This document shows positions 12,135-25,230 of a stretch of DNA of 64,000 nt, in pieces. Made by a program: the position numbers and the translations under genes. How positions within the stretch are numbered: the first letter of the stretch is position 1; every line of letters begins with the position of its first letter. Origin of the DNA: Gonatopus flavifemur. Its lineage: Eukaryota > Arthropoda > Insecta > Hymenoptera > Dryinidae. The stretch covers positions 47,822,001-47,886,000 of the forward strand of contig JAFFJZ010000002.1 of the NCBI GenBank assembly GCA_018340375.1, read 5' to 3'. The notes beneath the pieces were generated by a model, which was not told where the DNA came from, did not search any database, and saw only the letters and a program-made list of their open reading frames with translations.

Positions 12135-12600
12135 CACAAACATTGAAATCAATGCAGAAATTTCGAACAGTGTACTATGTGGTCCACACTGGATCAGCAC
12201 GGGCTCCATCTTGCTTATACGAAGCCAAGACTGGGCCGAAGTGCAGCCGAAATGCATACACGCTGGGGCATCAAAGCTGGCGATGATTATATGACTTATG
12301 TTACAAGTTATTGGCTGACTTCTCCGGATAGTTCTAGTTCGAGCATAAAATGGTAATCTTTTCAATTAAATTCTTCCCGGTGTATGTGCTCAATTACCAA
12401 ATTCAAGATTTTTATGTGTATTATTAAACAATAACTACAATGATTCTGAATCATTTCATCAAATAATGGTGAATTTCACTATTTTTAATCAGGAAAATAG
12501 GTGTACTCAGAAATCCCAAGTTACTATCTTCCTTATAAAAATTGAAGCTGTTATGGTGCTTCAAGGGGTTCTGTTTTATGCAAAAAATTTGATTTGGGTA

Positions 12601-12840
12601 CACGGAAAAAAGAAAACAGCAATGGTTACTGTGAATCACAAAAATACATTGAAACTCAAATTCATTCCATGCAGTACTGCGTTTCCCAGTCCTCATTACT
12701 GTCCAGTCAGCATTGACGAATTTCATTACAATACCCATCACTGTGATTACGCTAATCCTCATTATCCAAGCGTGTTTGCATTTGTTTTTCAACCGATCGC
12801 TGTCATTCACAGTAACCAGTAGTGTTTTCTTCTTTCCGTG
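12601..12840. repeat. TA-flanked MITE, CACGGAAAAAAGAAAACAG ends, 240 bp
   Basis: The left end CACGGAAAAAAGAAAACAGC is mirrored at 12840 (CACGGAAAGAAGAAAACACT on the minus strand), with TA at 12599-12600 and 12841-12842. Inward, TGGTTACTGTGAAT pairs with ATTCACAGTAACCA. It is non-coding and belongs to the CACGGAGAAAA-end group. Confidence 0.85.
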
Positions 12841-12842
12841 TA

Positions 12843-15100
12843 AAACTAATGCTGAATCTCCATAGAATATGGAATTTTTGATTAATTTCTGCTTTTCCTG
12901 TGCATGCACTCCAATTGAATAGTTCACCTCGGTCGATATTCCGATCACGTTCATAATTATGAAAAATTCCTTTCAACATTTCATAGATGTTGAAAAGATC
13001 ATTCAAGATAATGTTTATCAACAATGAATTGAGTTCTTTGCCATTCAATGATAATTTTATAGAGTTCTACTTAATTTTAAATCGAAATTCAATTAAATCT
13101 CAAACAATTAGACACCCTAAAAATATCATCAAATCACCCAGTGTCGTACAATTTTACAAAAATATATGTTCTTTTTCTAATCACACACTGTCTTAGTCAT
13201 CTTGCGCTCATATCGCTAATGGAATAAAAAAATTATGTTCCGTCATTTTCAATTCGATATGCAATAGAAACAATTTTTTTTCCTCTCTATATTTTTCTTA
13301 TTGATCATTTTTCTCAACTTTCAACAACACAGCAATTCATTCCAACCTATAAAGAGTTTATCAATCTCATTCCCAAGAGGAAAAATCGATTCGCGTATGC
13401 AAATGTTATTCAATTTCATATCCTCTGTCCTGTACATGACCATTATATCCATGAAGTATCAATTTCGTGTTCGTGAAACAGCAAAATAGCCTTGAACTTG
13501 TGGATAATACAAGTCTCATAGACAACTATTACATATTTTCTATACATACGATACAAAAATATTATCCTCCAATAGACAATTTCTTTTTACATCAAAAACA
13601 AAAATATGCCAATTTTTATGGCCATAAAATATTTTTACTTCACTGTTCAAAAATTCATAGAAAAGTTTTGATAGAGAAGGAGGAACTTTTTTCCAAGGTT
13701 CTCCAGAATATCTCACTTTCTTACCAATTTATTTTGAGAGAACTTTATTGGGTTTGAGAAAGTGCATCCAAGCCTCCGAGCATTCACGTAACCGTGTATC
13801 CGAAACTATCTTCCTAACGAGATGGATCATGCATTAAAGTATCATATGCCATGGCATGGCAAATAATTATCACGAGTAACCTTGACACTTCGATCATGAA
13901 CGCGCGTAAATCGATAAGACGGCCCGATATATTGTATGATGGGTATCTCAACTCTATTCGACTTGCTAATACATCAAGTGCGCGGAATGTTATATCAACT
14001 TCGAACAATCAACGTGTAAAATAGAATCCATCGCTGTGATTCAGATTCCTCAAACGATATGAGTTATCTGTAATTACGAATTAGAGTTGTGTAAAGTGAG
14101 GTATTGTGAATTTATAAATAAATGATGGTTCAAAATTTTCATATGAAAATTATATAAAATATAAATTGGACATGAATTTCATGTCAAATCATACGTATTT
14201 CATGTATAAATTTACATTTTTCTTGTTTTAGTGATCTGAAAATCACCAATCGATGACTTCCCGAGTGAAAGAATTTTCAAAATTGTAAATAATTTACATA
14301 TAATCATATATCGATTATATACAGTTTTGAAAATTTCTCCATTCGGATTGGATTTCAAGAACTAGGCCTCAAATCAACTCATATGGGAAACTTTTCAAAA
14401 GTATATTGAATTTGCATATGATCCAATATATTTTATACATAATTCCTATATAATTATATATAAATTTTATATATATGTGATGCTGAAAATTTTTTCACAT
14501 GAGAGTTTCTATTGGAGGGAATCCTTTTGTTCTCAACAATGCAAATGATGAATTCCGACAAACTCTTCGTATATTTAATTAAAACTAAAAAATTTCTCTC
14601 GTCACAAAATTCAACCGGTTTAATTTCCTAGTTATCATGCAATTTCTATTGGCATCGATACTAATGACTTTATCGATCTTTGAAACGAATCTTGTACACT
14701 CTCTTGATATCTATTTCACTTTATTCACATTTTATATTTGGAATTTTGCCTGGTATTTATTCTACTGTATAATACGATTAAGCGAAGATCAACAATTTGT
14801 ACATGATAAGGGATACAAATGAACATTTATCGCACGCATCAAGGTATTGTTTTAACAACAGAATGGAGCATCGGTGGATGGTAGCATTTATATCGCGTTG
14901 GATGCACACCTTGAAACTTGATTACCTTAATTCATTTAACGAGCTTATTTTGATAGATAATTCCATCCCTGAAGCCTGTAAGTTCTAGAATTAAATTGAA
15001 CGCAAAGCACGAAACTGCCACAGCTTGTTGATTCGATCGGTTTCCATTTGAATGAAGCACCCCTAATTTTGACAATTAGCACATTTTTTTCATAATCATA
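12843..15100. other. AT-rich non-coding stretch
   Basis: No gene was recognised. A loose inverted pair occurs at about 14262-14345 (TTTTCAAAATTGTA against TACAGTTTTGAAAA). Another joins ACTCATATGGGAAACTTTT near 14378 with a mirrored word ending near 14506. These may be a decayed foldback element. The rest shows no structure I can name. Confidence 0.4.
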
Positions 15101-15253
15101 TACTGAAAGAAAAAACTGTAGCTGAAAACGAGCCCAAGTACAGTTTTTAGTCACAGTAGTCGTATTTTTACTATCACAGCAATTTTCATAGCTATACTTC
15201 AATGGAAAATATAACACTTGTTCCGTTCAGCTATACAGTTTTTTCTCAGTTTA
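15101..15253. repeat. Short MITE, ACTGARAAAAAACTGTA ends
   Basis: The left end TACTGAAAGAAAAAACTGTA followed by GCTGAA is mirrored on the minus strand at 15253 (AAACTGAGAAAAAACTGTAT, then AGCTGAA). It is about 153 bp, non-coding, with an AGCT-rich interior resembling other members of the group in this window. Confidence 0.65.
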
Positions 15254-15852
15254 CAGCGAGTATTTGAGAATATCGCTATAACTGTAAAGTGGAGCTGAAA
15301 TAATTATCGAGTTATTCACCCGAGGGATCAGGTTAATTCATTCCAAATAACTTAAAATGGCCGAATACTTATTATGAATATTTGAAATTTAAAATGATCT
15401 CTTGATCAACAACTTGATGTCTAGGAAGAACTCATATCGAGATTTAATAATGAATTCTCCGGACATTCAGTACGTTTTCATTTTGAATTCATTAATGGTC
15501 GCATAACGGGGGCTGTTCGAGAAGTCTTTAGGAAGTCCTCATAAATTCAAATTGATCATTTGCGCTGACTGGGAATCCTCTAAAACCAGTTATATCAAGT
15601 AGTAAGTGAAAACAACACTTACTTACAATATCGATTCCAATTCAACTTTGCGTAGGTAGAATATATTTACTTTCTTTTTTTTTTCTCACGTGAAACAATT
15701 CGATATGATAACAGGAGTCTCGGGGGAGGATTCATTCTCCGGGAAACAAATTTTATTTGAGGAATAATTTAACATGATGAAATTGATACAACTGTTTGGA
15801 ATTTATTTAAAGCATAGTTTGAGGTATATTTACATGGAATGACCGAGTCCAT

Positions 15853-16056
15853 TAATATTTAGAAAAATCACTGTCAATCTAGGGAAAAAGAAGATCATTG
15901 AAGAATATTCGTAGTGAATTGACCATAAGTGGATAGTTTCATTGTCAGAAATAACAATAAGACGATCAACCTTTGATATTTTCGGTAAACTCACTACGAA
16001 TATTTTCCAGCGCTCCTCTTTTTCCCTAAATCGACAGTCATTTTTCTGAATATTGA
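15853..16056. repeat. Foldback element, about 200 bp
   Basis: The left arm (TAATATTTAGAAAAATCACT, then AGGGAAAAAGAAGA and AATATTCGTAGTGA) is matched on the minus strand from 16056 (AATATTCAGAAAAATGACTG, AGGGAAAAAGAGGA, AATATTCGTAGTGA). Similarity may continue outward to an ATGACCGA word on both sides, making the unit up to about 270 bp. Confidence 0.7.
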
Positions 16057-16109
16057 AAATAAACTGTTTTTTTATTAATAAACTTCATATTCGGTCATCG
16101 GAATGAATT

Positions 16110-19100
16110 CAAATGATATTAGAAAAATGATAAAAGTATAAATGAAAATTTCTGGGGAATTTTATTTTCGAAACTTTTATGAAATTCCATTGATTCGGAT
16201 TTTATAATTAAGAATATGCCCTGAAAAATATGAAAATTATCCAGAATATAAAAATATTTGATTGAAATTCAGAATTAAAGCTTATAATGTAGTAATACTT
16301 TGTTAATAAATTGATAATTATTAAATCACTCACGCTCTTTTCGAATCAGCAAACATTGAATTTGATGGAACATACCTGAAACGAAAAACAATTTTCCATA
16401 TTTATTCTCATTTTGTTTGATCTTGATTGAGTTGGTACAAAGACAGTAATTGTGTGGGGAATATACATTTATTCTCGAAATCATGACTAATCGTGACTAT
16501 CAAATTAAAAGACGTTCAGGGAGTTTGATAGAGAGTCCACTATCAATTTCAAAGAAATATTGAATTTATGGATGTTCAGAAGATCTTACGAGCTAAGAGA
16601 AAAGTCTTAAGGGGATCAATTGATCCTCCTAAGGATTTCCGGATGATAGGTAGCAGACTAATGACGTTGCTCGAAGTGGAAATAAGTCTCCCACTCGAAG
16701 AAAGCCAATCTTGAAACAGAAACGCTGATGAAAATAATACGAAAGAAAAATATTGTGCCATGAAACCTATAATAGACCCTGAAAATATGTAGCCAAGGCA
16801 TATTACAATAAAAAAATATTTCAAACATTTCATGATTCCAAAAGAAAAATTTATACAAGAAAGAATCATTTGTATAAAACGTAAAACAAGCTGGGGATTA
16901 AATGTTCCAATTACAATGCGATTCATATTTCGAATGAACTCACGGATGTATATAATTCACCTCTTTTTGGTAATATTTTTTTCCTCGGTACAAACAAATA
17001 TACAAATTGCCGTAGTGTTTGATTGATATCGTCGTTACAATAATCGCTCCAGTTATATTTTATGGTTGAGATAATTGTAAATTCTCTATGGATGTAACTT
17101 GTCTTTCAATGGAAAGTTTCTCGCGTGACGGGAACAACTGTATTCAACAGCCGCTCCCAGATGTATAGTAGAAATACGGAAGAGTCGCATACGGTGCGTA
17201 TAATCAGTGCCACTGTTGGTGTTACTACTTCTGGCGTCGAGTGAGAACTGGGTCGAGGAGACAGACCTCATTTTCAAACCTCATTCTCTCCCATCCCCTT
17301 TTTCCCTCCTTCTTTCCGCACCCCTCGAATTTATCGCTCGCGGCTCAACAACAATCGACGATTGAGATTGAAAAGCGGGTCGTGTTTCAGAACGACCCGG
17401 AAGTGAAATCATTCCTCTATCACCATTGTGATTATCATCAGCGTCATCGTGTACAGTTTGCCCGCGAATCGTTCGATTATGGGGCAAATACGCTGTTTCT
17501 TGAATGAATCGTTCGGGAGCAAAGGTAATACAATACCCAAGTCCAGCATCCATTGTGTTTTCGAAAATCATTGTTATCTCGATAATCCATTATCGAGTCT
17601 CGACTATCATTGTTCTCAGAAAATTCAAGGAACTCTTTGTGTAATTTCTAATTAATTTGATTCAAGAAACGTAACACATTTCACCACGATTTCGAAAAGA
17701 TTGCAAATTTTCCAGGATTGTCAAGAACATAGATTTATCAAAACTGTCTGATTATCTGATTAACCGCATGGACCGAGTTCTACCTCTCAAACATTCCGCA
17801 GACGTCCTTTTGATTTCTTCGGAATAAAACCTACAGTCCAGAGTGTGAACGTTGAAAAGTTATGTTATGGGTGTGAGGCAAGAAATCACTACTGCTCCCG
17901 ACTTGTCCTAATTTCGATGATAATTGCATGTTCCTTGAAAAAGAATTGGAAAGTAAAAAATTGAAAGATAAAATCTATAAAGAGTTCGGCTCCTTCACAA
18001 AATTTGATATAATTCATGCGCATTTTTCTTCAACGTAAATTGAGAATACAATAACCATCCATTTAGAAATTTTTATTCTCAGAAGAACAGCAAACTTTGT
18101 TTGCTTCATGTAAATTTAAGTAATTATTTCAATTGTAACCGAGGGCATTCATTATTCCAAGAGTCATTCAACTTGGTCGAATTCCCAGCCAGCAACGAAC
18201 AGGGAAATACCAGTGGGTGTTACGGTATTCAGAGTATTCAAGATATTTCGTACCTAGAAAGCATGTAAATATCAAATATTTAATGTTTAACCAATACATC
18301 ATCCACGTTTTTTTCTACTTTCGAAAAATAAAATCAAAGTGATGCAGGGATTGCATATTTGACAAAGATTATTTCGGATTCGAACAGTTGATCCACGCGT
18401 TTCATATAACTCCACACGAATGTGAATAACGTATTAAACAAGGGAACACTGAAATCGTGTGAAAGTCATAGTCATTGAACTGTGTGGCAGTAAGATGAAA
18501 GAATGGAAAAATGCATACATAAATGATCAACAAATAAAACCAAGAAAAAAATACAGTAGCGTTTATCTTTTGTCCTTCATGAGTTCAATTGTGATAAATT
18601 TGAATCTTTATCACATGAAAATCCAATGTATATAGAATCAGATTTGGATAAAATATATTGAACCATATTTTTTAATTACTGTGAAATTATTATTAAAAGG
18701 ATACGAGCGCATAGATAGCTCCATCTGGTGGCAATTTTTTTCCGACCAGAATACTCGAAACTGAACGCATAAAAAAGTCTGAAATTTTCAGGGATGAATT
18801 TCCGAAGATTCATGACTAGGTTATAAACAATAGACTGTCTTTTGTTTCCCTTCGAGGAGAATAGGTTCGAAACATACAAATTCGAAATTATAAGATCAAC
18901 TTTTCTCCTACACATTGAATTGATGGTTTCAATGACATACTCCAAGAGATAATAAAAAACTGTAGAATTGTTGCTCAAACGTTCCGAAAAGGTCGTGAAC
19001 GTTTGTTGAACATTCTTGGAGTATTGAATTGAAAAACTTTTACCTAATTAATTTATAAAAAAATATATAAAAGCAAAGAAATTACGTTTTCCTGCATTTT

Positions 19101-22100
19101 TAGATCTCCAACCGCTCGGGGGAACCTCAAGACGTCGAAATTTTTGTTAATAGTATTGGAGCTTTCTGATTGCAATAAAAAAACGCAACTCTCCCACCCC
19201 CACCTGATTTCGAAATCGGAAAAAACGGTTTGTCAATCCACCTTACTGAATATACCCATCAAAAAATAAATAGTGAATACTTTCAAATTTCCTAATAATG
19301 ATTTTAATTGAATTCATCATCTCTTTTAATCGTTTGAAAGAATTCTCCTTTTATAATTCACAATAATGATTCATGTTCATGATATTTGACAGTTGTCAAT
19401 GAAATATTGACGATTGCATAATTCGAGAATTCGATTGTTGAGATAACAATCAAATGATGGAACTAATATCCTCCTCTGAGAATTTCTAACGCGTGTGCGT
19501 CAGCGTTAAGTAATCAACGCCAATTGACATACTAGATCCATAGTTGGACGATCTTTCTTTCTCACAACCTTTTCGCTCAGAGATATAAAACTTCCCAGTC
19601 AGTCCAAAAATTGTCAGTTCCAAAAATGCTGGACCGGCATATTCAACATTTCAATAATCCATGATTATCGCGTGGTGAATAATGAAATTATACACTAACA
19701 GAAACCTTCGTGTTTTTTTCAATGGTTCTTAACAACGAATTTCATTACCTGCCTTACAAAACACAATTTTATTCAGCAATTCATGTTCATGCTGTACATG
19801 AGACATCAAATTTCTTCTCGATATTAGCCATCTCAAGTTCAATTCATCGATTTAATTCCAAGGCTCATTAAGTTTTATTATCAAATTCAGTATGAAATTA
19901 TAATATCTCTTTGGAAATTGATTCGGAATAGAGAAATAAAATTTTAATAGAATTCATAAAAGACAATGTAATCTACCCAAACATCGTGATCCTGTTATTT
20001 TCTTATAAAATTGTAGGAGGGAAAGAGGAGTAAAAATGAAGTTAGAAGAGTTTATTAAAAAGTTCGAAAGATCAATGAATATGAACATTTGTGAACCTGA
20101 CAACCTTCTACGTTTGACCGATGCCGGTCATCGCAAGCTTTTATGATGATCCAATGCAGCGAGCGGCTCTTTTCATTTCCTTCAGATCCTCGAGAATGTT
20201 GGAATACGTAATATATGTTTCTAGAATTGATCTTAATCGCATCGGAAATTTTTCATTTGTATATTTTTATAACAGATTCTCATGCTGTTCGCTTCAAGTG
20301 TAAATCTAAACTTGAGAATGCGATAGCGGTTTTCTTTCATCATTCCATCGTGTTGACTTTGTTGAGGATTATTCCGGAATTTGCTTGCTTTTCATTAGTG
20401 TCACAATAACTTTGCACAAAGTCAATGTCGTTCACATCGAATTACGTATGAATCAAAAATAAACTTGAGCAGAATATCTCTGTCGAGACGTTCATGACCT
20501 GTACAGCACCACTACCGATAAGCTCCGTGAACTTGATGTCAATTTGAAGTATGTGATGGTATTCAGCGGTGAATTATTATTTTTGAAAGGGACTACGATA
20601 TCCACATGAGAAAAATAGATTCTGAGATTCAAATTGGAATAATTGAAGGACTTCGTGTTCATTTTTCTTAATTGAATATAGTCTCTATCGAAAATAATGA
20701 AAGTCACCGTTCGTGAACTCCCCGCTGGATACCATTACATATTCAAAGTGGAGGATTGATAGATGAGGTAAATCGCTAGAGCAAAATTGTGAAAAGTCGG
20801 ACTGAATGTGGCTGCATCTTGTCCCTTTCTGACCTGACGTTCATTCCAATGGACATAGAATTTAGCAAATTATCAATATCGTTCCACAAATCAAAGCAGT
20901 TTGAAACCCATGATATCATCAAGATGAAGGTGTCAATTGACGATAAGAAAATTATTCAAAATTATATTTTCAGTATGGTATGTTTTTAAACGGAACTTAT
21001 GTGATGAGAATTTCGAAATTTTTGATACTGCAATTTCCATTGCTCAAACGAATTTTACTGATTCTACAGGATGCAGTTTGAATATTCAAAAAAATACGTC
21101 CAACTTCAAAGAGGTTTCAAGTACTAAAAAATGTTTTTCATATTTTGAAGTATTTTAATACACAGCTATATTATGCAACAACATCATGTGTCCATCACAA
21201 TGGACACTGGGTACCTGTTGGCAAAATTCATCAACAACAAGGTAACGAGTGTACATTCAAAAAGATAGAATACTACACTGAAAAAAGGCTGGTAACAGTT
21301 GTCAAATATATTCTTAAAATACGACTAATCGGATATTCAATAACACTCATAAAATAATGTACGTGTTTATAATTATGAGGCAATTTATGAATTTATGAAT
21401 ATCGTTGATATTTGTTCAATGCTATCGAATATTTGATTGATCATATTTGAGAATATATATTTGATAACTGTTACATTCGGTGGATTCAATCCGTTACCTG
21501 CAAATTTCATCCACTTAAGAACACCCACAATTAAATCCCGATTGTAAACATAATATTTGAATCCGAAACTTTTGAATGATCTCATCGATCTACATGAATC
21601 ATTTCTCAAGTGTTTAAGAGTTTGGAATTCAATTTTTATCAAAAAATTGTGAATTATGGCATAGTTTTCCACAACTCGTGAAAAGTAACAGGGAACGGAT
21701 TAAATCCACCCACTGTACCAATCCTTCCTTTCAGTGGAGATGAACGAAAATTAACATGAACAAAATTCTTACGGTTGGTCGACATATAAAAATGACTAGG
21801 AACTGATAATCATGTTCCAATGGATTTCAAGATAAAAATCCGTTACAAGAAAGTTGTAACTCTCTTATAACATTGGAGTTTTTAGTGGTATCACTGCAGG
21901 ATTTCCAGCCTCGGAGAATTCTAATGGAATTAATCATGCAGTCATAAAATCAGGTTGAACGGAATGACCAATGAAACAAATAGAAAATTCCCGAACTGGA
22001 CACCCTGCACTGATACTACTTTGCATGTGGCGCCGATATGCTACGTAGGTTGCAGTTGGAAGTAGAAAAAAAATATGAGCTGATACTCTGTCTTGTTTCT

Positions 22101-22770
22101 AAACATTCATCAACAGCTCGTATTTATAATTAATGAATTTCTTTTGGAAAGTTACCTATTTCGTTGAAATTCTTTGCAATTTTCGTTTGATATATTGAAT
22201 CATTGGAATTTAATGAAGATTTATTACGAATAGTGATAAAGAAACATTTTTAATTTTTCCTCCTATGTCCTAGTCATAGACACCCTGTGTCCATTGGAAT
22301 GGACATATCAGTAATTTTTCATCTAAGTTGCTAAAAATTCTGTGAAAATTCAGAGTTCATACTAGGAGCTATAGAAACTATTTCCTATTGTAGAAAAGTT
22401 TTTATCATTATCAGAATTGAGCCAGGTCAGGAGAGGTTATTCGAAAAATCTACGGAAATTCAGTTTTTCCCATTGTGTTGGCATTTGTTCTCGGTGCTTA
22501 CATTCAGTTGAAAAAGGGCTAGTTTTTGCTGCATCTTAAAATTAGCTGATATCCAAAATGAAAGTAAGTTTTACTTTTCACCGTGAACGGTGACTCCACG
22601 TCGCGTATTGTATTCCCCGGTGATCTACCTCAATCATCAATTAGCTACTTGAATTTTACATCGCGTTGACGGACCTGTTCAGTTGCGGTGCTATACGGAG
22701 GGACTCACTGATTTTATAAAAATCAATCATTTGTTTATAGAATAGAATCGATTCTGCCGACATCGCCCTT
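16110..22770. other. Long non-coding stretch with one GC-richer island
   Basis: I found no protein domain, tRNA or clear inverted-repeat element across this 6.6 kb. The part near 17060-17560 is noticeably GC-richer and is listed separately. Around 22490-22585 there is half of a unit related to the CACAGTAAAAAGTAAAAC family (shared GCTGCATCTTAAAATTAGCTGATAT and AAGTAAGTTTTACTTTT words, split here for length). Confidence 0.4.
17060..17560. other. GC-richer island, possible promoter or 5' exon, unassigned
   Basis: This 500-bp part has a base composition and CG-dinucleotide density clearly unlike its surroundings, including a C/T-rich run at about 17283-17330. Both strands carry open frames of about 90 residues through it, with no recognisable domain. 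It could hold a 5' untranslated exon or regulatory DNA of a flanking gene, but nothing in the sequence proves this. Confidence 0.25.
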
Positions 22771-23051
22771 CCCTGAGGAAAAAGATTTCGTTGATATATG
22801 CCAAAAATTTTTTGTTGTCGTAACTAAAAATTTGGTGGGTTGAACCAAAATTTGGTTATGCCAACCAAAAAGATCCTACAAAATCATTTTTAGTTCAGGT
22901 GAGCAAACGTAATTTGCTGGAAATGATTTGCTTAGAGCAGCAAAATTTCGGTGATCCCCACCAAATATTTATTTATGCCAACAAAAAATTTTGGTTGAAC
23001 ATATAATAACTACGTAGACTAAGTAGACACAACAAAATAGTTTCCTCAGGG
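22771..23051. repeat. MITE, CCCTGAGGAAA ends, copy 1
   Basis: CCCTGAGGAAAAAGATTT at the left is mirrored by CCCTGAGGAAACTATTTT at the right on the minus strand. The interior alternates AACCAAA and TTTGGTT words. A second copy lies at 44525-44764, sharing GGTTGATATA and ATTTTTTGTTGTC. It is non-coding. Confidence 0.75.
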
Positions 23052-23271
23052 TTCAACAGCTGATAATCTTGTTAACCTAATCCAGTTTGTTCCTAACCAA
23101 CTCCAAAAATTTGAAACGAATCAGGGATATAACTTTTTTTGAACTCTCATCGAGAGTCAAAGTTTTCCTAGTAATTTCACAAAATTCTCAATTGGCACGT
23201 CTGATTATCAATCGAGTCATCTCAATTGGAATTCACATGATAAAGTATGATGATAATCATGGAGTTCTAAA

Positions 23272-23622
23272 CCCAAGTGTGTATTGCCGATATTGACAAT
23301 GGGCCCAAGCAGGGTCCATTTGCTTGAATCCAGTATTGGGAAATGACAATGGGACCCACCTTGGACTAATCTTGGCCCTATTGTTTGTTCCCATACAATT
23401 ATATAGTTCGTAGAAAATGAAAATATTGAACTTTGGTGCGGGCCCGGCCCTAAGTTGAGCCAAGATCGGCTTGGGTCAGGGCCCATTGTATCACCTAGTC
23501 CTCGGGCAAAGCAATACAGCCAGGCTGGAAACGATGTTATCATCCCAAAGTTGGTCCCACTTTAGATAGCATGAGCACCCACTTTGGGCCCACATTGAAC
23601 CCGTAGTAAATATACGCTTGGG
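23272..23622. repeat. MITE rich in GGGCCC/TTGGGCC words
   Basis: The left end CCCAAGTGTGTATTGCCGAT is mirrored loosely at 23622 (CCCAAGCGTATATTTACTAC on the minus strand). The interior repeats GGGCCCAAG, GGGACCCACCTTGG, CTTGGCCC and TTGGGCCCAC, making a GC-rich block in AT-rich DNA. Frames of up to about 108 residues across it on the minus strand look like by-products of composition. Confidence 0.6.
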
Positions 23623-23624
23623 AA

Positions 23625-25228
23625 TGGAATTATTTTGATCGAACATTTCGTGTAAAAGGACCTTCAAAAAATATTTATCATTTTACACATTTTTAATTTT
23701 ATGAAAAATCAAGCCAATCCAATCAGATTTCTGTTCGGCAGTTAAGAAAGAATTTCATAAAAGTTGCATATAAACTGTGTATATCATCCTCATGTAATAA
23801 ATTTAATCAACGACCAATTTGTGTTTAATGTTACAAAGATTTTACACGCTTTTGCTTGTGCATTTAAAAATCAGCCAAAGAGTCCGTCCATGCATCAAGA
23901 GTGATTATCCTAATACACACATGTATATGTATCGGCATAATCATAATCATCATCATCACGTAGACGGCGTTCAAACATTTGTTACAGCTATAACGGCAAG
24001 CGCCAAACAATTATCTTATTATTCGCCCAATTACGACGTTATTGTTTTCACACGCGTGCACGTAAGCTGCAAACCGGTTAAAGCGGTTCGTGCTACTGTC
24101 ACTGCCGTACTACTGTACATTTCAATAATGTCTCACCAAGAACGAGAGATCTGTATTCCTCCGATTCATTTAAGCAACCAACTGTGATAAAGAAACGTAC
24201 AAATATATGTGTACGTATATACACACCGAAGACTAAATATTTATATATGTACAACGTACACACATAAGGGGGTGACTCTACAGACTTGATTTCTTGCTTT
24301 TATTGTATGTGCTTGGTGCATGCATAATATGCTCCATCGACTGGAATTACACGTGACCACGATTGATGCTACATTCCAAAGTTCATCGGCTGTGGATCGA
24401 GCTTTCTGCATTGGCTTGTGCATACATAAATATCAAATGAGATAAAGCATTCCGAGACCAGAAGTTGAATGCACAAAAATGTATATCAATCAATTCTCAC
24501 GTGCGATATTGTATATCATCGATTCCATCATAAATATATTTGATCTCATTGAGCTTGATATAGTTATGAGTTACGTGTACAGAGAAGAGTTTATATTGAA
24601 GATTATTAGACACAGTATCGTACCCGCGGGATATACTCGATTATGCCGATAGGAACTATAACTTTGTATTTTCTTATTACTCCGTATATTGAACTCAAGA
24701 AGAGTTGTGGTAATCTGTCGCATACTCATGGTTCTTTCCGCCACAATAAAGTATATCCCACGGCTGCGATATAAATATATTAATTTTCACTACAAAATTT
24801 TCTCCGTGTGTTAAAAGTTCATGCATTTATTCTCGAATCACGCCGATCCATTTTTGACTTTGTTCTGCTCAATGAATAATTCCGCTATATCAATCGATCG
24901 GTTGATCTCGATGCAAACTGATACGGCGAAATGTCTATAAATTTTCCAATACAGACGTGTCAGACGGGGTTTGTAGATTCATTTACGCGAGTACGGAACG
25001 TGAAAGGAATCCAAATGTTTCTTCCTTCTTGAATGATTCTTTTGTGGAAAATGAGCATCGCGTTGATTCTACAAAGATCATTTACTTGGTCATGAAAATA
25101 TTTGGTATGCATAACATTATGCCAATTTTAATCCACTGTTCGCTGTGAATTAACAACACGGAAAAAAGGAATATTTGCAGCAATTATAGTGAGCGTACGT
25201 ACTCGAGTAGTCGATTTTCGACCATTTT
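23625..25228. other. Non-coding stretch
   Basis: No gene or element was recognised. A CAT-rich patch at 23940-23960 gives a short His/Asn-rich frame that I do not accept as a gene. A lone CACGGAAAAAAGG end occurs near 25157 without a partner. Confidence 0.4.
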
Positions 25229-25230
25229 TA

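Larger units (their letters stand above)
11601..12172. repeat. TA-flanked MITE, CACTGTYAGAAAT family, carrying two nested elements
   Basis: The left end CACTGTCAGAAATATCTGGA and the right end on the minus strand, CACTGTTCGAAATTTCTGCA, are flanked by TA at 11599-11600 and 12173-12174. The inner arms GAATTCGGGTTCATACAC and the complementary GTATGAAACCGAATTC confirm the inverted structure. The right arm is interrupted by the element at 11788-12134. Relatives lie at 43646-44431, 46766-47025 and 63233-63501. Confidence 0.65.

Noticed and set aside
12451..12954. Minus-strand 167-codon frame
   Set aside because: It runs through the MITE at 12601-12840 and has no domain, so it is a by-product of the element's sequence.
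23217..23543. Minus-strand 108-codon frame rich in Gly, Pro and Leu
   Set aside because: It coincides with the GGGCCC-rich MITE and reflects its composition.
23819..24187. 122-codon frame with a His/Asn-rich stretch
   Set aside because: The His run comes from an ATCATCATCATCAC simple repeat. The rest shows no domain, signal peptide or conserved motif.
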